NCBI RefSeq assembly: GCF_000026185.1
Contig: NC_010694.1
Span: 2,604,001 to 2,668,000, forward strand
DNA length: 64,000 bases
Reading direction: 5' to 3'
Source of the DNA: Erwinia tasmaniensis Et1/99
GTDB lineage: Bacteria; Pseudomonadota; Gammaproteobacteria; Enterobacterales; Enterobacteriaceae
The notes under the pieces are model-generated. The model searched no databases and was not told the origin of the DNA. It saw only the letters and a program-made list of their open reading frames with translations. Numbering within the stretch: the stretch's first letter is position 1; each line of letters begins with the position of its first letter. Made by a program: the position numbers and the translations under genes. Shown here piece by piece: positions 1 through 9,908 of this stretch.

Positions 1-175
1 CTTCCAGCACGCCGTCGGCAGAAGCCGGCACTTCAAGAACCACTTTATCGGTTTCAATTTCCACCAGCACTTCATCACGCTTGACGCTGTCGCCGGGTTT
101 TTTGTGCCAGGTAGCTACGGTGGCGTCAGCCACGGACTCAGGCAGGTCAGGAACAACGATATCTACGCTACTCAT
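1..175 (-). CDS. sucB: SucB, 2-oxoglutarate dehydrogenase E2 (N-terminal part; runs off the window edge)
   Basis: Dihydrolipoyl succinyltransferase core of the 2-oxoglutarate dehydrogenase complex. Only the first 58 codons are in the window; the rest lies to the left. They encode the start of the lipoyl domain, including the lipoylation motif [10 protein letters not shown], whose lysine carries lipoate. The ATG is preceded by AAGGAAAG at a good distance and lies 13 bp after the sucA stop, so it is the next gene of the sdh-suc operon. The N-terminus [20 protein letters not shown] matches E. coli SucB closely. Confidence 0.97.
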   Translation of the reverse strand, partial: MSSVDIVVPDLPESVADATVATWHKKPGDSVKRDEVLVEIETDKVVLEVPASADGVLE

Positions 176-188
176 TTTCTTTCCTTAA

Positions 189-2996
189 TTATTCAACGTT
201 CAGCGCGTCATTAACCAGGTCTTGCTGCTGCTGCTGGTGAACGGACATATAACCTACAGCCGGTGATGCTGAAGCAGGACGACCGGCATAACGTAATGAA
301 GCCCCAAACGGGACGATTTCGCGGAAGTGATGCTGACTGCAGTACCATGCACCCTGGTTGAGTGGCTCTTCCTGACACCAGACAAAATCATGTACGTGGG
401 AATACTGCTTCAACACATCCTGAACCGCCTTATGCGGGAACGGATAGAGCTGTTCGATACGCACGATAGCGACATCGGTTTGCTCATTTTTGCGGCGCTT
501 GTCCAAGAGATCGTAATAAACCTTACCGGAACAGAGCACCACACGCTTCACCGACTTCGCCTCCAGCGCGTCAATTTCGCCAATCGCCGGTTGGAAAGCG
601 CCGTTAGCCAGCTCTTCCAAAGAAGAGACCGCCAGCGGATGACGCAGCAGTGACTTAGGTGACATCACCACCAGCGGGCGGCGCATGCCGCGCAGCGCCT
701 GACGTCGCAGCATGTGGTAAACCTGTGCCGGGGTAGAAGGCACGCACACCTGCATATTCTGCTCGGCGCAAAGCTGTAGGTAGCGCTCCAGACGCGCGGA
801 GGAGTGCTCCGGGCCCTGCCCTTCGTAGCCGTGAGGCAGCAGCATCACCAGTCCGCACATACGACCCCATTTCTGCTCACCGGAGCTGATGAACTGGTCG
901 ATCACCACCTGAGCACCGTTAGCGAAGTCACCGAACTGCGCTTCCCAGATGGTCAGCGTGCGCGGTTCCGCAGTTGCGTAGCCATATTCAAACGCCAGCA
1001 CCGCCTCTTCAGAAAGCACTGAGTCCCACACCTTGAAGATGCCCTGACCGTTATGAACATGCTGCAGCGGGGTGTAAGTCGAGCCGTTGGACTGATTATG
1101 GATCACCGCATGGCGATGGAAGAAGGTGCCACGCCCCATATCCTCGCCGGACAGACGGCAAGGGATGCCTTCATCTACCAGCGTGGCATAGGCCAGGTTT
1201 TCCGCCGCGCCCCAGTCGAACGCCTTGTTACCAGCGGCCATTTCTGCACGATCGTTGTAGATTTTGGTCACGCGCGACTGCATTTCTACCGTTTCCGGCA
1301 CGCTGCTGATGCGCTTAGCCAGTTCCTGCAATCGCTTAAGCTCAATGCGTTCTGGATAGCTTTCGTCCCAGTCGTGATTCAGATACGGCGACCAGGTGAA
1401 GGAGTGCTGACTCATAGGACGCCATTCCGGCACCACGCATTCGCCTTCGTCCAGAGCATCGCGATACAGGTTGACCATTTCAGTGGCATCTTCCAGGCTG
1501 GCAACCTGCTCGGCCTCCAGCTTGTCAGCATAGAGCTTACGCGGCGTCGGATGCTTTTTGATTTTCTGGTACATCACCGGCTGCGTGGCGCTGGGCTCAT
1601 CCGCTTCGTTATGACCGTGACGGCGATAGCAAACCAGATCGATAAACACGTCGCGTTTGAAGGTGTTACGGAAATCTAACGCCAGCCGAGTGACAAAGGC
1701 TACCGCTTCCGGGTCGTCCGCGTTGACGTGGAAGATAGGCGCCATCACCATTTTACCAATGTCGGTACAATACTGCGTAGAGCGTGCATCTCTTGGGTTG
1801 GAAGTGGTGAAACCGATTTGGTTGTTGATCACGATACGCACCGTACCGCCGACTTCATACCCGCGAGCCTCAGACATATTCAGGGTTTCTTGCACAACGC
1901 CCTGCCCGATAACCGCAGCATCACCGTGAATGGTGATCGGCAACACTTTATTGCTGCCGGGCTGATCGAGGCGGTCGAGGCGGGCACGAACCGATCCCAT
2001 CACCACCGGGCTGACGATTTCCAGATGCGAAGGGTTAAACGCCAGCGCCAGGTGAACCATACCGCCTTCGGTTTCCACGTCGGATGAGAAGCCCATATGG
2101 TACTTCACGTCACCCGTACCCAGATGTTCTTTGTGCTTGCCGGAGAATTCGTCGAACAGATCCTGCGGCTTTTTGCCGAGTACGTTGATCAGCACGTTCA
2201 GGCGGCCACGGTGCGCCATTCCCAGCACCACTTCCCGCGTGCCGCTTTTACCGGCATGACGGATCATCTCGTTCAGCATCGGCACCAGCGCATCGCCGCC
2301 TTCCAGCGAGAAGCGTTTTGCACCGGGGAATTTTGCGCCAAGATAACGCTCCAGCCCTTCTGCGGCGGTCAGCTGCTTGAGGAAACCTTTTTTCTCTTCA
2401 ACAGAGTAAGAAGCCCGCCCCACCACCGACTCAAGACGCTGTTGTATCCAGCGCTTTTCATCCGTATTGGTGATGTGCATATATTCTGCACCAATGGAGC
2501 CGCAGTAGGTTTGCTTCAGCGCCGCGTACAGATCGGCCAGCTTCATCGTTTCTTTGCCGATGGCAAAGGAACCCACGTTGAAACTTTCCTGGAAATCAGC
2601 ATCGCTCAGGCCATGATAACCTGGGTCAAGATCCGCCACTGGCTCCTGCTTCCACAGCCCCAGCGGGTCAAGGTTAGCCTGCTGATGCCCGCGGAAACGA
2701 AACGCGTTGATCAGTTGCAGTACCTTAACCTGTTTGGCGTTGGTTGCAGGGTCGCTGACGGAGGTGTTGTAACGCGAAGCATCTTTCGCCAGACGGCGGA
2801 AATACTCGCGCGTGGTGGAGTGGATTTGTTCAGGTCTAACCCCAGTGCCAGGAAGCTGCTGGAAGAGAGACTTCCAGGCCACATCGACAGAGTCAGGATC
2901 GGTTAAAAAGTCCTCATAGAGCTGCTCTATGTAGGACTGGTTCGCGCCAGCCAGCCAGGAGGAGTCCAGCCAGGGTTTCATCGCGCTGTTCTGCAT
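189..2996 (-). CDS. sucA: SucA, 2-oxoglutarate dehydrogenase E1
   Basis: Thiamine-diphosphate-dependent decarboxylase that takes 2-oxoglutarate and transfers the succinyl group to lipoyl-SucB. At 935 residues it is close to the E. coli length (933). The N-terminal docking tail, the central TPP-binding part (HGDAAVIGQGVVQETLNMS) and the C-terminal transketolase-like part are all present without a break. The product works with SucB and Lpd in the cytoplasm. It lies 231 bp downstream of sdhB and just upstream of sucB, so readthrough from the sdh promoter is expected, as in E. coli. Confidence 0.98.
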   Translation of the reverse strand: MQNSAMKPWLDSSWLAGANQSYIEQLYEDFLTDPDSVDVAWKSLFQQLPGTGVRPEQIHSTTREYFRRLAKDASRYNTSVSDPATNAKQVKVLQLINAFRFRGHQQANLDPLGLWKQEPVADLDPGYHGLSDADFQESFNVGSFAIGKETMKLADLYAALKQTYCGSIGAEYMHITNTDEKRWIQQRLESVVGRASYSVEEKKGFLKQLTAAEGLERYLGAKFPGAKRFSLEGGDALVPMLNEMIRHAGKSGTREVVLGMAHRGRLNVLINVLGKKPQDLFDEFSGKHKEHLGTGDVKYHMGFSSDVETEGGMVHLALAFNPSHLEIVSPVVMGSVRARLDRLDQPGSNKVLPITIHGDAAVIGQGVVQETLNMSEARGYEVGGTVRIVINNQIGFTTSNPRDARSTQYCTDIGKMVMAPIFHVNADDPEAVAFVTRLALDFRNTFKRDVFIDLVCYRRHGHNEADEPSATQPVMYQKIKKHPTPRKLYADKLEAEQVASLEDATEMVNLYRDALDEGECVVPEWRPMSQHSFTWSPYLNHDWDESYPERIELKRLQELAKRISSVPETVEMQSRVTKIYNDRAEMAAGNKAFDWGAAENLAYATLVDEGIPCRLSGEDMGRGTFFHRHAVIHNQSNGSTYTPLQHVHNGQGIFKVWDSVLSEEAVLAFEYGYATAEPRTLTIWEAQFGDFANGAQVVIDQFISSGEQKWGRMCGLVMLLPHGYEGQGPEHSSARLERYLQLCAEQNMQVCVPSTPAQVYHMLRRQALRGMRRPLVVMSPKSLLRHPLAVSSLEELANGAFQPAIGEIDALEAKSVKRVVLCSGKVYYDLLDKRRKNEQTDVAIVRIEQLYPFPHKAVQDVLKQYSHVHDFVWCQEEPLNQGAWYCSQHHFREIVPFGASLRYAGRPASASPAVGYMSVHQQQQQDLVNDALNVE

Positions 2997-3000
2997 TGTG

Positions 3001-3227
3001 ATCCCTTAAGCATAGTTGTGCTTTTTTTTCGCCGTGGTTGTTTAATAGAACCTTTGCAGGCCCCGCGCCGCGTTAACGGCTTACCGTGGTACGGTTCTTC
3101 GATACGAGCGACCGGCCCGTAAGGGAACCTTTGTAAAAGGTTTCCGCTAACTGTCGTCTGGCGAACACCCTTTACAAAGATTGCCTGATAACATTCCGGG
3201 AACCTTTGGCTCCCGGAATGGTTGGCG
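3001..3227 (-). other. sdhB-sucA intergenic region with inverted repeats
   Basis: This 231-bp spacer has no ORF of note. It holds a perfect 10-bp hairpin (arms 3192-3201 and 3211-3220, CATTCCGGGA/TCCCGGAATG) directly after the sdhB stop, and an imperfect hairpin at 3124-3145 (GGAACCTTT/AAAGGTTTCC). The word GGGAACCTTTG occurs twice (3123 and 3198) and AACCTTTG a third time near 3050. There is no U-tract, so these look like RNA-processing or stability hairpins rather than terminators. I do not recognise the repeat family. Confidence 0.5.
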
Positions 3228-3944
3228 TTAAGCGCCCCGTTGCAGCAGCATCGACTTGATATGGCCAATAGCGCGGGTCGGGTTCAGCCCTTTCGGACAT
3301 ACGCTGACACAGTTCATAATACTGTGGCAACGGAATACGCTGAACGCATCGTCCAGATTATCCAGACGCGCATCCGTTTCCGTATCACGGCTGTCAATCA
3401 GGAACCGATAAGCCGCCAGCAGGCCCGCCGGGCCAATAAATTTGTCCGGGTTCCACCAGAATGACGGGCATGAGGTGGAACAACAGGCGCAAAGAATACA
3501 TTCATACAGACCATCCAGCTTTTCACGCTGCTCTGGCTGCTGAAGATGCTCTCTTGCTGGCGGTTTCTGCCCATTATTCAACAAGTAAGGCTTAATCTTC
3601 TCATACTGCGCATAGAATTGCCCCATGTCTACTACCAAATCGCGGATGACCGGTAATCCGGGGAGTGGACGGATAACAATTTTCTTTTTGCCGTTGCCCA
3701 ACGCGGAAACTGGCGTAATGCATGCCAGCCCGTTTTTGCCATTCATATTCAGGCCGTCGGAACCGCACACCCCTTCACGGCAGGAACGGCGAAACGCTAA
3801 CGTCGGATCTTGCTCTTTCAGACGCATTAACGCATCCAGCAGCATCATGTCACGGCCGTCTTCCGACTCCAGCTGATAATCCTGCATACGCGGAGCATCG
3901 TCGACATCCGGGTTGTAACGATAGATGGAAAATTCGAGTCTCAT
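3228..3944 (-). CDS. sdhB: SdhB, succinate dehydrogenase iron-sulfur subunit
   Basis: Carries electrons from the SdhA flavin to quinone in respiratory complex II. It is 238 residues, the same as E. coli. All three cluster motifs are visible: the plant-ferredoxin-type [2Fe-2S] motif CREGVCGSDG in the N-terminal half, then CILCACCSTSCP and CHSIMNCVSVCPKGLNP for the [4Fe-4S] and [3Fe-4S] clusters. The gene follows sdhA by 17 bp and is the last of the sdhCDAB set, with sucA next. Confidence 0.98.
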   Translation of the reverse strand: MRLEFSIYRYNPDVDDAPRMQDYQLESEDGRDMMLLDALMRLKEQDPTLAFRRSCREGVCGSDGLNMNGKNGLACITPVSALGNGKKKIVIRPLPGLPVIRDLVVDMGQFYAQYEKIKPYLLNNGQKPPAREHLQQPEQREKLDGLYECILCACCSTSCPSFWWNPDKFIGPAGLLAAYRFLIDSRDTETDARLDNLDDAFSVFRCHSIMNCVSVCPKGLNPTRAIGHIKSMLLQRGA

Positions 3945-3961
3945 GGTGTTATCTCCGCAAA

Positions 3962-5728
3962 CTAGTAGGTACGCGCTTTCGGCGGGAAGGCTTCACGCAG
4001 TTTCGGCTGCATGTTCACCTCACGGCGCGTCATGCTTTCACTTTGCGGCAGATACAGGCTGTGACATAACCAGTTTGCATCGTCACGTTCAGGATAGTCG
4101 AAGCGGCTGTGTGCACCACGGCTTTCAGTACGGAAGTTGGCCGACACGGCGGTGGCGTAGGCCGTTTCCATCAGGTTGTCCAGCTCCAGACACTCAACGC
4201 GCTGGGTATTGAAGTCGCTGGAACGGTCATCCAGACGGGCATTTTTCAGACGCTCACGCAGCACCTTCAGCTCGGCCAAACCTTTTGCCATGGCATCACC
4301 TTCGCGGAATACCGAGAAGTTATGCTGCATGCAGGCCTGTAGCGCTTTACGCAGCTCTGCCGGGTCTTCACCGGTAACGTTATTATTCCAGCGGTTCAGA
4401 CGCGCCAGTGAAGCCTCGATTTCGTCTTCTGTCGCATCCAACAGTGCGCCCTGTTCCTGGATAGACTCCTGCAAATGCAGCCCGGCCGCACGCCCAAAGA
4501 CCACCAGGTCGAGCAATGAGTTGCCGCCCAGGCGATTTGCACCGTGCACCGAGACACAGGCAATTTCACCCACCGCAAACAGGCCAGGGATCACCACATC
4601 GTCCCCCTGCTCGTTCACGGTCAGCGCCTGACCACTGACTTTAGTCGGAATGCCGCCCATCATATAGTGACAGGTTGGTATCACCGGGATTGGTTCTTTT
4701 ACCGGATCTACGTGGGCGAAGGTGCGAGAAAGTTCCAGAATTCCCGGCAGACGTGACTCAAGCACCTCTTTGCCGAGATGATCCAACTTCAGCTTGGCAT
4801 GAGGCCCCCAAGGGCCGTCACAGCCACGTCCTTCGCGTATTTCGATCATAATGGAACGTGCCACCACGTCACGCCCGGCAAGATCCTTCGCATTTGGCGC
4901 ATAGCGCTCCATAAAGCGCTCACCGTGTTTATTCAGCAGATAGCCGCCTTCACCACGACAGCCTTCCGTCACCAGCACGCCCGCGCCGGCAATGCCGGTT
5001 GGGTGGAACTGCCACATTTCCATATCCTGCACCGGTACACCGGCACGTAGCGCCATGCCAACCCCGTCACCGGTATTGATATGGGCATTGGTGGTCGACT
5101 GGTAAATACGCCCTGCACCGCCGGTAGCCAGTACCGTTGCGCGCGCTTTGAAATAGACCACTTCACCGTCTTCGATATTCAGCGCGGTGCAGCCGACAAT
5201 CGCCCCATCGGCATTTTTCACCAAATCCAGCGCGTACCATTCGGAAAAAATAGTGGTCTTATTTTTCAGGTTCTGCTGATAAAGCGTATGGAGTAGCGCA
5301 TGGCCGGTACGGTCAGCGGCCGCGGCGGTACGGGCCGCCTGCTCACCGCCAAAGTTTTTCGACTGTCCGCCAAACGGGCGTTGATAGATGCGGCCGTCAT
5401 CAAGGCGCGAGAACGGCAACCCCATATGCTCCAGCTCCAGAATCGCTTCCGGGCCGGTTTTACACATGTACTCAATCGCGTCCTGGTCGCCGATATAATC
5501 GGAACCTTTGACGGTGTCATACATATGCCATTCCCAGTTGTCTTCGTGGGTATTACCCAGCGCAACGGTAATCCCGCCCTGGGCGGATACCGTATGGGAG
5601 CGGGTGGGAAACACTTTTGAAAGCAGGGCACAGGTCTGGCCCGACTGGGAAATCTGTAGGGCGGCGCGCATTCCTGCACCGCCTGCGCCGATCACTACGG
5701 CGTCAAATTCTCTTACTGGCAACTTCAT
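3962..5728 (-). CDS. sdhA: SdhA, succinate dehydrogenase flavoprotein subunit
   Basis: Oxidises succinate to fumarate with a covalently bound FAD at the cytoplasmic face of the inner membrane. The start is the ATG at 5728 ([17 protein letters not shown]), not the in-frame codon 12 bases earlier: it gives 588 residues, as in E. coli, and forms a TGATG overlap with the sdhD stop. Visible motifs are the dinucleotide fold [13 protein letters not shown], the flavinylation segment SHTVSAQGG, and the active-site region around HPTGIAGAG. Confidence 0.98.
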   Translation of the reverse strand: MKLPVREFDAVVIGAGGAGMRAALQISQSGQTCALLSKVFPTRSHTVSAQGGITVALGNTHEDNWEWHMYDTVKGSDYIGDQDAIEYMCKTGPEAILELEHMGLPFSRLDDGRIYQRPFGGQSKNFGGEQAARTAAAADRTGHALLHTLYQQNLKNKTTIFSEWYALDLVKNADGAIVGCTALNIEDGEVVYFKARATVLATGGAGRIYQSTTNAHINTGDGVGMALRAGVPVQDMEMWQFHPTGIAGAGVLVTEGCRGEGGYLLNKHGERFMERYAPNAKDLAGRDVVARSIMIEIREGRGCDGPWGPHAKLKLDHLGKEVLESRLPGILELSRTFAHVDPVKEPIPVIPTCHYMMGGIPTKVSGQALTVNEQGDDVVIPGLFAVGEIACVSVHGANRLGGNSLLDLVVFGRAAGLHLQESIQEQGALLDATEDEIEASLARLNRWNNNVTGEDPAELRKALQACMQHNFSVFREGDAMAKGLAELKVLRERLKNARLDDRSSDFNTQRVECLELDNLMETAYATAVSANFRTESRGAHSRFDYPERDDANWLCHSLYLPQSESMTRREVNMQPKLREAFPPKARTY

Positions 5729-6075
5729 CACGCACCCCACACAACAACAGTTCCATAAATGGCATACACCAACAGTGCGACCACGACAACCAGCTGCAAC
5801 ATCATGCGCAGCGCAAGGGGTTTAATATAGTCAGTCAGTACCTGCCACATCCCAATCCAACCGTGCACCAGAATGGAGAACAGCGTCAGAAGGGTGAAAA
5901 CTTTCGTGAAGGAGGAAGCGAAAAAACCACGCCAGATATCAAAAGTCAGTGGCCCGGACATCACAATAAAAGCGAGGATATAAAGGACGTAAAAGGTCAT
6001 TATCATCGCGGCGGCACGCAACAGCAGCCAGTCGTGAATGCCGTTGCGCCCCAGTGCAGAAGCGTTGCTTACCAT
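5728..6075 (-). CDS. sdhD: SdhD, succinate dehydrogenase membrane anchor
   Basis: Small membrane subunit of complex II, 115 residues with three hydrophobic helices. With SdhC it anchors SdhAB and forms the haem b and ubiquinone site. The helix [14 protein letters not shown] and the C-terminal [13 protein letters not shown] segment are clear. It overlaps sdhC by 7 bp and sdhA by 1 bp, which indicates tight translational coupling. Confidence 0.97.
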   Translation of the reverse strand: MVSNASALGRNGIHDWLLLRAAAMIMTFYVLYILAFIVMSGPLTFDIWRGFFASSFTKVFTLLTLFSILVHGWIGMWQVLTDYIKPLALRMMLQLVVVVALLVYAIYGTVVVWGA

Positions 6076-6458
6076 ACGAGGACTCCAGCCAGAATTGAAA
6101 GCACGACGGTGATACCGAATGCAATTTGCGCAGAAAACTTGCCGGTTTCTAAGGTTTCACCCAGCAGGCCAAAATCCATCATCATATGGCGAATGCCACC
6201 GGCAATATGGTAGGCCAGCGCGGTCAAAATGCCCCACATGATAAATTTGGCAATAAAGCTATCCATTACGGCGGAAGCCTGGAGGAAACCTTCGGGAGAA
6301 GAGAGCGACAAGCCCAGTAACCAAAGCAAAATCCCGATCGACACAAAGGTAATGACGCCGGAAACGCGGTGGAGAATGGACGCAATTGCAGTTAAGGGAA
6401 ACCGGATCGTAGAGAGATCCAAGTTGACAGGTCTTTGTTTTTTCACGGTTTTGCCCAC
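6069..6458 (-). CDS. sdhC: SdhC, succinate dehydrogenase cytochrome b556 subunit
   Basis: First gene of sdhCDAB; supplies the axial haem ligand and part of the quinone site. I place the start at GTG 6458, not at the upstream ATG 6563. This gives a 129-residue protein as in E. coli, with the conserved N-terminal [10 protein letters not shown] right after it, and AGAAAGG lies upstream as a ribosome-binding site. Three membrane helices are visible, with conserved HRVSGVITF and [14 protein letters not shown] (haem-ligand helix). Confidence 0.96.
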   Translation of the reverse strand: MGKTVKKQRPVNLDLSTIRFPLTAIASILHRVSGVITFVSIGILLWLLGLSLSSPEGFLQASAVMDSFIAKFIMWGILTALAYHIAGGIRHMMMDFGLLGETLETGKFSAQIAFGITVVLSILAGVLVW

Positions 6459-7084
6459 ACAGCCTTTCTTATTTTGCTTCCTCCGGTCCTGAAGGGGGTC
6501 AGACAGCGTTAATGAAGGCAAGCATTCGCGACAGGCACTAAAACTTTCAACGTCCAGTGTCAAACGGCGCGTATGAAACGCTGGGTGGCTCCTACAGCAG
6601 GGTATTTCCGGAGACCTGGCCGCATTATAAGTGGATCACAATCTCATTACAATTCCCCTACAAACTCTTTGGTAAACTTTCGGTCGAACAGTGACAATCC
6701 TCACAGTTTTGACAAAATAAGCTAATTTAATTATCTGATTTGACAAAAGTTAAACATTTTTGCTACAAACTTGGGGCTAACATTCTATGATGCACAAAAG
6801 ATATGGGGATACTCTTTCCCGTAAGCACAAGTTATGTAAGATTGACTAAGATTATCAAAAGTCTCAGGTATTGGCTTGCACGTAAGCTATGTTCAGACCG
6901 GATCTTGTCATGACTGATACTCATCAGGTTGGTATCATCCCGGCCACCATGCGCCCGTCACTCTGTACCCTGCACATAATAAGATGCCACAGAGTTGATC
7001 CCCTTTTGCGTCAGGCAAGAGGCTGGGGAGATATGGCTTGCCCGGTGATCAAGATCCCTCAATAAGGCGCTAAGGAGATTGTAA
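6459..7084. promoter_or_regulatory. sdhC/gltA divergent regulatory region
   Basis: A 626-bp region without genes between two divergent TCA operons. It contains the sdh promoter (listed separately) and a strongly AT-rich stretch (about 6640-6870). Toward gltA there are two candidate promoters: TTGACA 6709-6714 with TATCTG 6732-6737 (17-bp spacer), and TTGACA 6740-6745 with an extended -10 TGCTACAAA at 6761-6769 (18-bp spacer). ArcA and CRP sites would be expected here from E. coli, but I could not place them reliably. About 300 nt of untranslated leader would precede gltA. Confidence 0.6.
6624..6652 (-). promoter_or_regulatory. sdhCDAB sigma-70 promoter
   Basis: On the minus strand a perfect -10 TATAAT (6624-6629) lies 17 bp from a -35 TTGTAA (6647-6652). 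The sequence after the -10, GCGGCCAGGTCTCCGG, resembles the E. coli sdhC transcription start region, so the leader of sdhC would be about 160 nt. The assignment rests on motif match and on similarity to the E. coli promoter as I recall it. Confidence 0.75.
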
Positions 7085-8368
7085 ATGGCTGATAAAAAAG
7101 CAACGCTAACCCTCGATGGTGAAGCTCCGATCGAGCTTGATGTGCTAAAGGGTACATTAGGCCAGGAAGAAATTGACGTCCGTGCTCTTGGCTCAAAAGG
7201 CTACTTCACCTTCGACCCTGGGTTTACCTCTACCGCCTCCTGCGAATCAAAAATCACCTACATTGACGGTGATGAGGGCATCCTTCTGCACCGCGGTTTT
7301 CCCATCGATCAGCTGGCGCTGCACTCTAACTATCTGGAAGTATGTTACATTCTTCTCAATGGTGAGGCGCCTAGCGCGGAACAGTTCAAGGAATTCAAGG
7401 TGACGGTAACGCGTCATACCATGCTGCATGAGCAGATCCACCATCTGTTCCGTGGCTTCCGTCGTGACTCCCATCCGATGGCGGTCATGTGCGGCGTGAC
7501 CGGGGCGCTGGCCGCATTTTATCACGATGCAATGGACGTCAATATCGAACGGCATCGTGAAATTGCCGCTTTCCGCCTGCTGTCAAAAATGCCGACGATG
7601 GCGGCAATGTGTTACAAATATTCTATCGGCCAGCCGTTTGTTTATCCGCGTAATGACCTGTCGTACGCCGGAAACTTCCTCAATATGATGTTCTCTACGC
7701 CTTGTGAAGACTACGTGGTGAATCCGGTTCTGGAACGTGCCATGGACCGCATCCTGATCCTGCATGCCGACCATGAACAGAACGCCTCTACCTCCACCGT
7801 GCGCACCGCGGGCTCGTCCGGTGCCAATCCGTTTGCCTGTATCGCGGCGGGGATTGCATCACTGTGGGGACCTGCTCACGGCGGAGCAAATGAAGCTTGC
7901 CTGCGCATGTTAGAGGAGATCAGCACCGTTGAGCACATCCCAGAGTTCCTGCGCCGCGCGAAAGATAAAAACGATTCGTTCCGTCTGATGGGCTTTGGCC
8001 ACCGCGTCTATAAGAACTACGATCCGCGCGCGACCGTTATGCGCGAAACCTGCCATGAAGTGCTGAATGAGCTGGGTATGAAAGATGACCTGCTGGAAGT
8101 GGCGATGGAGCTGGAGCACATTGCGCTTAACGACCCCTACTTCATCGAGCGCAAACTTTATCCAAACGTCGACTTCTATTCAGGGATCATTCTGAAAGCG
8201 ATGGGGATCCCATCCTCCATGTTCACGGTGATTTTCGCTATGGCGCGTACCGTTGGCTGGATTGCCCACTGGAAGGAAATGCACGACGATGGTGTGAAAA
8301 TTGCCCGCCCTCGTCAGCTCTACACCGGCTACGATCAGCGCGATTTCACCTCTAACATTAAAAAGTAA
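7085..8368 (+). CDS. gltA: GltA, citrate synthase (type II)
   Basis: Condenses acetyl-CoA and oxaloacetate to citrate, the entry step of the TCA cycle. It is 427 residues, identical in length to the hexameric, NADH-inhibited E. coli enzyme, with the long N-terminal domain typical of type II citrate synthases. Active-site motifs are [25 protein letters not shown] and the aspartate in NVDFYSG. TAAGGAGATT precedes the ATG by the usual distance. The gene is transcribed alone, divergently from sdhCDAB, and ends at a strong terminator. Confidence 0.98.
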   Translation: MADKKATLTLDGEAPIELDVLKGTLGQEEIDVRALGSKGYFTFDPGFTSTASCESKITYIDGDEGILLHRGFPIDQLALHSNYLEVCYILLNGEAPSAEQFKEFKVTVTRHTMLHEQIHHLFRGFRRDSHPMAVMCGVTGALAAFYHDAMDVNIERHREIAAFRLLSKMPTMAAMCYKYSIGQPFVYPRNDLSYAGNFLNMMFSTPCEDYVVNPVLERAMDRILILHADHEQNASTSTVRTAGSSGANPFACIAAGIASLWGPAHGGANEACLRMLEEISTVEHIPEFLRRAKDKNDSFRLMGFGHRVYKNYDPRATVMRETCHEVLNELGMKDDLLEVAMELEHIALNDPYFIERKLYPNVDFYSGIILKAMGIPSSMFTVIFAMARTVGWIAHWKEMHDDGVKIARPRQLYTGYDQRDFTSNIKK

Positions 8369-8418
8369 ATCGTTGAGGATAAGGCCGGATCACCAATCCG
8401 GGCGCAGCGGCTAACCGT

Positions 8419-8449
8419 GGCCGGGCTGATTCATCAGCCCGGCCTTTTT
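8419..8449. terminator. gltA terminator (also downstream of nei)
   Basis: Perfect 11-bp stem GGCCGGGCTGA (8419-8429), loop TTCA, arm TCAGCCCGGCC (8434-8444), then TTTTT. The U-tract favours the plus strand (gltA). The hairpin sits immediately after the nei stop on the other strand and may stop both units. Confidence 0.92.
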
Positions 8450-9242
8450 ATTTCTGACAGCCCGGACACCAGTAAAAAGGTCTGGAAGAGAGCATGGTTT
8501 TTACAATGCTCTCACCGCAACGCCGGCATGCCTTCCCCGCCCGGTGAAAAACGTTAAAGCTGAACAGCGCGCCGTGGTGGCGGTTCTCATCCGCCTGACC
8601 ACGGGTGCGGTAAGAGAGGCGCGGCACCGCCAGTAGTGCCTCTGCCAGCGCGTCCAGCTGCTTATCGCTTAGCGTTTCGGCTTTATGCTGCGCGGCAAGC
8701 TGCGCCTGCCAGAGGATCTCCACGCGCAGATAGTTGCCCAGCCCGGCGAGAAACGCCTGGTCCAGCAGCAGCGCGCCGAACTGGCGGCGGCGAAAACGCG
8801 TCGACAGGAGCCGCTCACGCACCTGCTGTTGTGTCAGGGCCATATCCAGCACGTCAGGGCCGACCCGCAGCAGAAACGGATGGGTAGCCAGCCCCTGTGC
8901 ATCTAGTAGCTGAATATCCGAAGCGCTGTACAGCAGCAGCGTTTTATCCGCCGCCGCCAGCCGCACCCTCAGCACGCGCTTGCTCTTGGCAGGCTCGCTA
9001 CCGCTGTTGATAATCCGCCAGACCCCGTAAAGCTGATTATGGCTGTATAGCGTCAGGCCGTTAGAAAAATGGGTTAACAGCGCTTTGCCGCGGGTTTCTA
9101 TAGCAATAACCCGCTCACCGACCAGCATCTGCTGATAGGTCTGCAATGCCGGGAAAGCAAACCAGACGTCGGTCAGCACTTTCCCTTTTATCGCCGCTTC
9201 GAGCCGATCCGCCGCCCGGCGGATCTCAGGACCTTCAGGCAT
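8448..9242 (-). CDS. nei: Nei, endonuclease VIII (DNA glycosylase/AP lyase)
   Basis: Base-excision repair enzyme that removes oxidised pyrimidines and cleaves the abasic site. It is 264 residues (E. coli 263). The N-terminus PEGPEIRR has the catalytic proline exposed after removal of Met, with Glu next to it. The C-terminus carries the four-cysteine zinc finger (CRRCGE...CPGC) that ends the Fpg/Nei family. In E. coli nei sits directly after pxpA (ybgL); here three genes (pcp, DUF979, DUF969) are inserted between. The 17-bp gap to pcp suggests cotranscription with that cluster. Confidence 0.96.
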   Translation of the reverse strand: MPEGPEIRRAADRLEAAIKGKVLTDVWFAFPALQTYQQMLVGERVIAIETRGKALLTHFSNGLTLYSHNQLYGVWRIINSGSEPAKSKRVLRVRLAAADKTLLLYSASDIQLLDAQGLATHPFLLRVGPDVLDMALTQQQVRERLLSTRFRRRQFGALLLDQAFLAGLGNYLRVEILWQAQLAAQHKAETLSDKQLDALAEALLAVPRLSYRTRGQADENRHHGALFSFNVFHRAGKACRRCGESIVKTMLSSRPFYWCPGCQK

Positions 9243-9259
9243 CCGATGCTCCTTTGATC

Positions 9260-9901
9260 TTAATGAGTGGCTCCGCCCGCCAGACGCATATCCTCTTCGA
9301 CCGCCAGGCTAATGCTCACGGCCATCTCCAGCGCCAGAATAACCGTTGCCAGCGCCATGCTGGGCGCGCCGGGGTGATTGATAGCCTGTTCAGGGAGATA
9401 AGGGATATGAATAAAACCGCCGCGCGCTTTTCGCCGCCGCAAATAGTGCAGCAGCCCGTACATCACGTGATTACAGACAAAGGTGCCCGCAGTTTGCGAA
9501 ACCGAAGCGGGAATACCGGCCTCACGGATCCCCGCCACCAGCGCTTTGATTGGCAAAGTGGAAAACAGGGCCGCCGGGCCGCCGCTCAACACCGGCTCAT
9601 CGATCGGCTGTGCGCCCGCATTATCGGGGATACGCGCATCGTCAACGTTTATCGCCACACGCTCAATACTCATATCGGCGCGTCCACCGGCCTGCCCCAC
9701 CGCAATCACCAGATCGGGCTTCACCGCGTCAATAGTGGCATACAGCACCTCAAGGGAGGTGCCAAATGCGCAGGGCAGCCGTTTAGCGACGATCTCGGCA
9801 CCGCCAATCAGACGATTATGCAGCCGGCTGACGGCTTCCCACGAGGGGTTAATCCGTTCACCGTCGAACGGCTCAAAGGCGGTAATCAATACCTTTTTCA
9901 T
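9260..9901 (-). CDS. pcp: Pcp, pyrrolidone-carboxylate peptidase (peptidase C15)
   Basis: Cysteine peptidase that removes N-terminal pyroglutamate (5-oxoproline) from peptides. It is 213 residues, the normal family length. The catalytic triad is in place: Glu80 in MSIERVAIN, Cys143 in [12 protein letters not shown], His165 in [11 protein letters not shown]. The start ATG lies 7 bp after the stop of the DUF979 gene. Its product, free 5-oxoproline, is the substrate of the PxpABC enzyme encoded just upstream, so it fits the local pathway well. Confidence 0.96.
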   Translation of the reverse strand: MKKVLITAFEPFDGERINPSWEAVSRLHNRLIGGAEIVAKRLPCAFGTSLEVLYATIDAVKPDLVIAVGQAGGRADMSIERVAINVDDARIPDNAGAQPIDEPVLSGGPAALFSTLPIKALVAGIREAGIPASVSQTAGTFVCNHVMYGLLHYLRRRKARGGFIHIPYLPEQAINHPGAPSMALATVILALEMAVSISLAVEEDMRLAGGATH

Positions 9902-9908
9902 CGTTTCC

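Noticed and set aside
2097..2906. Long plus-strand ORFs inside sucA (up to 269 codons)
   Set aside because: They lie antisense to a conserved gene in a GC-biased frame and show no recognisable family or ribosome-binding site.
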